From assembly GCA_026826555.1 (NCBI GenBank), contig JAKSZT010053928.1, positions 42,284,740-42,348,739 of the forward strand: a stretch of DNA of 64,000 nt. The letters are read 5' to 3'. This DNA is from Tolypeutes matacus (taxonomy: Eukaryota > Chordata > Mammalia > Cingulata > Chlamyphoridae). Positions within the stretch are counted from its first letter, which is position 1, and each line of letters opens with the position of its first letter. A program made the position numbers and the translations under genes. This document shows positions 59,900 to 64,000 of this stretch, in pieces. The notes beneath the pieces are model-generated. The model saw only the letters and a program-made list of their open reading frames with translations, did not search any database and was not told the DNA's origin.

Positions 59900-60817
59900 G
59901 TAAGCTATGGAGGCTGAAGCTGCGCACGTTGCCCAAGAAATTGATGAAGCTTCTCCCACCTTTCTCCTCTGGCAGGCATAGGGACAGAGCAGCAGCTGTG
60001 TATAATAATCCAAGTTGGGCAGGACAAGACTCTCTATAGTTGCCCAGAAAGACTGATGAAGATTCACACCCCTTCCTCCCCTATCTTGGGCAGGGAGAAA
60101 GCTATAGTTGTGGGCAGCAACCCAGGCCATGTGGGTCCAAAATCCACAGTTGCTCAGGTAAACTGACATAGCACCAGACCCCCTCCCTGATGGGGGTGGG
60201 AATGGACCCTGTGGAGTGCCCAACAATCTAATCCATGTGGGCCAAATACACCTGCAGTTGCCCTGAGTAGCTGAGGGAGTACTGTTCCTTCCGCCCTTTA
60301 GGGGGTGGGAACAGAACCACCAACACCCAACAGTTTAGTCCCCGTAGGCTGAAAGTACCCACTATTGCCCAGAGTGGCTGAGGAAGCACCAGCCCCCTCC
60401 TATCCTATTGGGGGTGAGGGTGGATCCAAAAGCACCCACCAGTCCAGGCTGTGTGGGCTAAAAGCACCTGCAGTTACCCAGAGAGGCTGGGCAAACACAG
60501 TCTATCTCTTGTCCTACTGGGGATGAGACTAGAGCCACAGGTGCCCAACAGTCAGATTCTGCAGGCCAAAAGCACCTCCAGTTCCCCTGAGAGGCTGAAG
60601 GAATACCAGCCCCCTCCTATCCTATGGGGAGACAGAGGTGGAGATGGACTCGAAGACACTCAACAAACCAGTTCATGTGGGCTGAAAATGCCTGCCGTTG
60701 CCCGGAGAGGTGGAAGATACCCAGATCCTTTCCTGTCCCTTTGGGTTATGGGGATGCAGCCCCAGGTGTCCGACAATTCAGTTCGTTCCGGCAGAGAGCA
60801 CCTGCAATTTGCTGGAG
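59900..60817 (-). repeat. Tandem monomers of about 110 bp in the L1 leader
   Basis: A GTTGCCC-like landmark recurs at 59,928, 60,039, 60,149, 60,257, 60,364, 60,473, 60,581, 60,697 and 60,807, spacings 107-116. Between landmarks each unit also has AGAGGCTGAGG-like, CACCAGCCCCCTCCTATC-like, TGCCCAACAGTC-like and ATGTGGGC-like segments in the same order. Units are diverged from each other, and those near ORF1 most. Confidence 0.85.
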
Positions 60818-61580
60818 AGGCTGGTGCAGGTCCCACCAGCTTCCTCTCTGCTGGAGGTGGGGCTAGAGCCTAGGCTAGGGCTTCAGTCCAATCTGGGTGA
60901 AAAGAAGTCGGTCCCTAACTTCACTGGATTTTCAGTCAGCCAGGCTTCCCCTCATGCTAGGGGCAGAGTCAAAATGGTGGCTACTGGACTCTTTACAACT
61001 TATACAGGTTCAAACCCTAGCTGTTTCTAGGATTATACTTTAGCCAGCCAAGTCCACTAATCAGTAGCTGAAGTCAGTGGACAACTGTCTCTTCCTCCAC
61101 AGTTTATGGGAAATGGAGCTTCTAAATCCAGCCATGGAACAGCTCCTGAGGTGGCTTGCACCCCTAGAGTAGGATGAGCACTGGCCTCTGCAGCATAGCT
61201 TGCAGTTTCCCAGAGGTGGTGCAGGTCCCCCCAGCTTCCTCCCTGCAGAGGTGGGGCTGGGATTTACACTAGAGCTTCAATCCGATCTGGGTGGAAAGAA
61301 GCCAGTCCCTGCCAACACTGATTTTCAATCAGCCCTGCTTCCCCTCATGCCAGGGGCAGAGTAAAAATGATGGCTACTGGCCTCCTTCGGACCTGGACAG
61401 GCTCAAAGTTTAGCTGTTCCTAGGGTTATACTTTAGCCCACTGAATTTACTAATCAGTAGCTGAAGTCAGTGCCACACAGTGTCTTCCTTCCCCATTTAT
61501 TGGGAAATGGAGCTTCCGACTCGAGCCATGGAATAGCTCCCGAGGCAGCTTGTGCCACATGCACCGACCTCTGCAGCATG
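60818..61580 (-). repeat. Two tandem units of about 395 bp in the L1 leader
   Basis: Paired landmarks keep a constant offset of 394-395: TGGTGCAGG at 60,822 and 61,217; ATCTGGGTG at 60,890 and 61,285; CCCCTCATGC at 60,950 and 61,345; TATACTTTAGCC at 61,033 and 61,427; GGGAAATGGAGCTT at 61,107 and 61,501; near the right end the offset falls to 383. The border of each unit contains a monomer-like CAGTTTCCCAGAGG stretch. Confidence 0.9.
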
Positions 61581-61757
61581 GAGGGCTTTACTCACAATTC
61601 CTCTCTGCAGATGGGCAGTTTCCTCCTTCCGTTCTTTCAAGGATGTTGCAGGATGCTCTTCTGGCCTCCTGCAGCCCCAAAACAGGTGCTTTAGATAGCT
61701 CTGGGTGATTAGTAACCGCCCTGTAGCAAAAGCTGACTCCAGGAGTTCCTTACTCTG

Positions 61758-61769
61758 CTGCCATCTTGG
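61758..61769 (-). promoter_or_regulatory. YY1-like site at the L1 5' end
   Basis: Minus strand reads CCAAGATGGCAG, matching the YY1 core AAGATGGC. In human L1 a YY1 site at this position helps fix the transcription start. The plus-strand paralogue has CAAGATGGTG at 62,871-62,880, one base off the core. Function here is inferred by position. Confidence 0.55.
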
Positions 61770-61781
61770 CTCTTTCCCCAG

Positions 61782-61984
61782 CGTGTTAAATTTTAAAGTA
61801 AAAATGTTGAGACGTTTTCTCTGGGTAATTGAACATTATTGATTTTTAAAATTTTGTTAGTCAATTCTAAATGTATGCTAGATAATGTGCTATTTACTCT
61901 TCATATACAAATTATCCAAGCTGCGTTTTAGGGATAAGAGTCTGGTCATAAAATTTTAGGTGAGTAAGAAAGAAACCAGAGAGA
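61782..61984. other. Short AT-rich spacer
   Basis: Between the L1 5' end and an old L1M fragment. It may itself be part of that older element. Confidence 0.4.
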
Positions 61985-62860
61985 AAACCTAAAAGAATTA
62001 AACAGCTATTGCCTCCTATCTAACACCATAAACAAAAATCACTCAAAGATAGAATGAATACCTAAATATTTCAAATGTTTAGAAAAAATATAGGAACGTA
62101 TTTGCATGACCTCAAGGAAGGATAGCATTTCTTAAAAAAGATTCTAAAAGCATTAACTATAAATTATTGATGTTTGTCTATATTAAAATTAAGAACTTCT
62201 GTTTCTTCAAAGATATCAAAAAGAAAACAAAAATACAGAACACAGCAGGAAAATATATTTACAACATATATAAATCAACAAAGGACTGTATAAGAAATTT
62301 ATAGAAATCCCTAGAAATAAAAAGAAAATAAAGTATATTGATGGGTCATTAATTTATATGGGACATAGAAAAATACAGGTAAGAATTTACTGGATTAGGG
62401 TGGGAGATTCAACAAAATATCATTTAACATAAAGTAAATGCAAATGGCCAATAAGCATATGAAAAATCCTCAACTTCACCAGTAATCATAAAAATTCACA
62501 TGAAAAATCATAGAGATGCCTTTAAACACACATGCACAACTGAAATAATGAAAAAGACTGACAATACCACATATTTATGAGGATATGGATTAATGTAAAC
62601 CATCCTATAATGCTAAAAGTAATATAAATTTGGAAAATAATCTGTCATTAATAATAGAATGAAGATACACATGCCTACTCCAAATCCCACAGAAACTTAT
62701 ATACATCCCTGTTATGATACATTCACAAAATATTCAGATCAGACCTGTTTGCAATAGTAAAAATGGAAACAATTCAACTCTCCATTAATAATAGGATGGA
62801 TAAATAAATTGTGGAATAGTCATTCAATAGACTGCTTTAAAACAATTAAAATACATGCAC
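61985..62860 (+). repeat. Old L1M-type ORF2 3' part
   Basis: 'aagaacttctgtttcttcaa', 'gcaaatggccaataagcata', 'tgaaaaatcctcaacttcac', 'agaatgaagatacacatgcc', 'tttgcaatagtaaaaatgga' and 'ggatggataaataaattgtg' follow the order of the ORF2 C-terminal region of old placental L1. Heavily decayed. The younger L1 starts at its right edge. Confidence 0.65.
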
Positions 62861-62861
62861 C

Positions 62862-64000
62862 AACAACCAGCAAGATGGTGGCAGAGTAAGAAGCTCCTAA
62901 AGTCAGCTCATGCTACAGAGCATTTGGTAATCATGCAGAGCTACTAAAGCACCTGTACAGGGGCCCCAGGAGACTAGAAGAACATCCTGCAACATCCTTG
63001 AAAGAATGGAAAGAGTCGGCCCACCTGCAGAGAAGATTTGTAAGCAGAGCACTCATGCCCTGAAGGCCAGTGCTCATCCTCCATTGGCAGCACAAGCTGC
63101 CTCATAAGTTATTCTACAGCTGTAATTGGAAGCTCCACTTCCCAAAAACGGGGGAGGAAAAGATGGTTGGCCACCAACTTCAGCTTATGGTTAGTAAACT
63201 TGGTGGGTGTAGCACTTTGGCATTATTAATGAATTCCAAATATAAATATTGAATTATGTTTGCGAACTGGTCTTTTCCTCTTGGCATATTAGATTATATT
63301 GGATTCAGAGGTTTGGCTTTTACTTGATTAAATAATGATTAAGGCTTTGATTGGGTTTCACAGAGAAACCACATTGCACAGAAGGGAGATTGGAGTTTTT
63401 GAGGTGGAGCCCTGGGGAGGTAAGCACACAAAGGAGCCTGGTCACGAGGAAGGAGAGAAGGCCCTGGTAAAAAAGATGAATCATTCTCCTGATAGTCTAC
63501 AGCTGGCCTTGTAGAGAGAACAAGCAGCTGAGCCCAGAGAGAATCAAGCCCCAGGGAGAGAGACAAAGCCTAGAGAGCCTGACCATGGAGCCTTAAGAGG
63601 AATAGAAAGGCTGAACATCAGCAGCCATCTTGCTCCAACATTTGGCAACAGACTTTGGTGGGGTAATTAACTTACGCTTTATGGCCTGGTAACTGTAAGC
63701 TTCTACCCCAAATAAATACTCTTTATAAAAGCCAACAGATTTCTGGTATTTTGCATCAGGACCCCTTTGGCTAATAAAGTGGGTTAAAGTAATATCCTAA
63801 GAACAGCTAAAGTTTGAAACTGTCCAAGTCAGAAAGAGGCTAGTAGCTACCATTTTAACTCTGCCCCTGGCATGAGGGGAAGCAAGTGGACTGAAAATCA
63901 CAGTGCTGGAAGGGACCGGCTTCTTTCCATCCAGATCAGCTTGCAGCTCTAGCATAAACCCCAGCCTCACCTCCAGCCGGGAGGAAGCTGGGGGGACCCA
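62862..64000 (+). mobile_element. 5' end of a second young-type L1, cut by window end and split by a solo LTR
   Basis: 62,862-63,207 plus 63,784-64,000 are homologous to the reverse complement of about 61,781-61,215: 'aagatggtggcagagtaaga', 'catcctgcaacatccttgaa', 'ggaagctccacttcccaaaa', 'ctctgcccctggcatgaggg', 'ggcttctttccatccagatc'. The window ends where the second 395-bp unit would begin, so the number of repeats in this copy is unknown. Only leader sequence is visible. Confidence 0.85.
63208..63778 (+). mobile_element. Solo LTR, same ERVL-like family as 8,167-8,791, inserted in an L1 leader
   Basis: Begins TGTAGCACTTTGG and ends GGCTAATAAA, where the sister copy ends in TAATACA. Flanked by GTGGG at 63,203-63,207 and 63,779-63,783. 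The intact leader at 61,437-61,441 has one copy of this pentamer (CCCAC on the plus strand), proving the empty site. AATAAA polyadenylation signal at 63,711-63,716. No internal retroviral genes. The 75-residue minus frame at 63,339-63,566 is antisense to the LTR. Confidence 0.85.

Larger units (their letters stand above)
53985..61781 (-). mobile_element. Near full-length L1 retrotransposon, degenerate
   Basis: About 7.8 kb (7.6 kb without the later SINE), read right to left: leader 61,781-59,740, ORF1 remnant 59,736-about 58,800, ORF2 remnant 58,714-54,869, 3' region 54,868-53,985. All parts are in the expected order, so this was a complete element at insertion. Both frames are broken by many stops and frameshifts, so it cannot mobilise itself. 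No target duplication could be confirmed, and the exact 3' end next to the type B tail is uncertain by tens of bases. Confidence 0.85.
59740..61781 (-). promoter_or_regulatory. L1 leader (5' untranslated region and internal promoter), about 2 kb
   Basis: Lies directly upstream of ORF1 and is much richer in G and C than the rest of the window. It contains two kinds of tandem repeats and a YY1-like site near the 5' end. The leader is homologous to 62,862-64,000 on the plus strand, which fixes the 5' end to within about ten bases. The 140-, 110- and 80-residue plus-strand frames here (60,451-61,030) and the 130-residue minus frame at 60,226-59,834 are not known L1 products. Confidence 0.75.

Noticed and set aside
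59900..60817. CRISPR-like array from regularly spaced repeats
   Set aside because: The units are contiguous and diverged with no spacers, and they sit in an L1 leader of a mammalian genome.
60451..61030. Plus-strand frames of 140, 110 and 80 residues with an internal repeat pattern
   Set aside because: They are antisense to the L1 leader. The repeat pattern reflects the 110-bp DNA monomers, not a repeat protein.
53985..61781. Target-site duplication for the large L1
   Set aside because: Comparison of the sequence beyond 61,781 with that before 53,985 shows only weak A/T similarity, so no duplication is claimed.
8167..63778. A provirus bounded by the two related LTRs
   Set aside because: They are 55 kb apart, in opposite orientation, each with its own different target duplication, so they are independent solo LTRs.

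Overview
This window reads as noncoding DNA from a placental mammal. I find no intact protein-coding gene, rRNA, functional tRNA or CRISPR array. The longest open frames (187, 173, 140 and 138 residues) all lie inside transposable elements. Ancient mammalian repeats (MIR, L2, MER5A-like hAT copies, L1M remnants) are scattered throughout. Two tRNA-derived SINE types look like those I know from Xenarthra (armadillos, sloths, anteaters). The short SINE with box-A and box-B sequences and a (TAAA)n tail, and the scarcity of the long armadillo DAS-III type, make a sloth or anteater more likely than an armadillo. That placement is inference from repeat type only.

Layout. 1-3,130: three fragments of a long L1 3' untranslated region (called type A here). 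3,131-8,160: old repeats and unassigned sequence. 8,167-8,791: solo LTR with a perfect 5-bp target duplication. 8,800-16,930: L2, MIR and MER5A copies, one MaLR-like LTR, and two L1 3' ends. 16,934-20,190: TTCC microsatellite, LTR-like fragment, and an L1 3' region carrying a small hAT insertion. 20,190-27,270: mostly AT-rich unassigned DNA with a type A L1 tail, a young SINE and an unexplained 181-bp direct duplication. 27,276-28,521: MaLR-like LTR split by an L1 insertion. 28,530-40,700: about 12 kb with few repeats. 40,740-48,150: several L1 3' ends (one nested inside another) and a tandem SINE pair. 48,150-53,740: AT-rich, ancient LINE debris. 53,985-61,781: an almost complete but dead L1 on the minus strand. 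61,985-64,000: an old L1M fragment followed by the 5' end of a second young L1 on the plus strand, itself split by a solo LTR.

The value of the window is as a record of nested transposition. Several insertions can be proved from the window alone, because a paralogous copy elsewhere in it supplies the empty site: the LTR in the L1 leader, the hAT element in an L1 3' region, and an L1 tail inside another L1 tail. The most unusual structure is the leader of the 7.8-kb L1. It carries two tiers of tandem repeats, two units of about 395 bp and eight to nine of about 110 bp, between a YY1-like site at the 5' end and ORF1. No operon-like or cooperative gene system is present. Family names come from recognition, without a repeat library.
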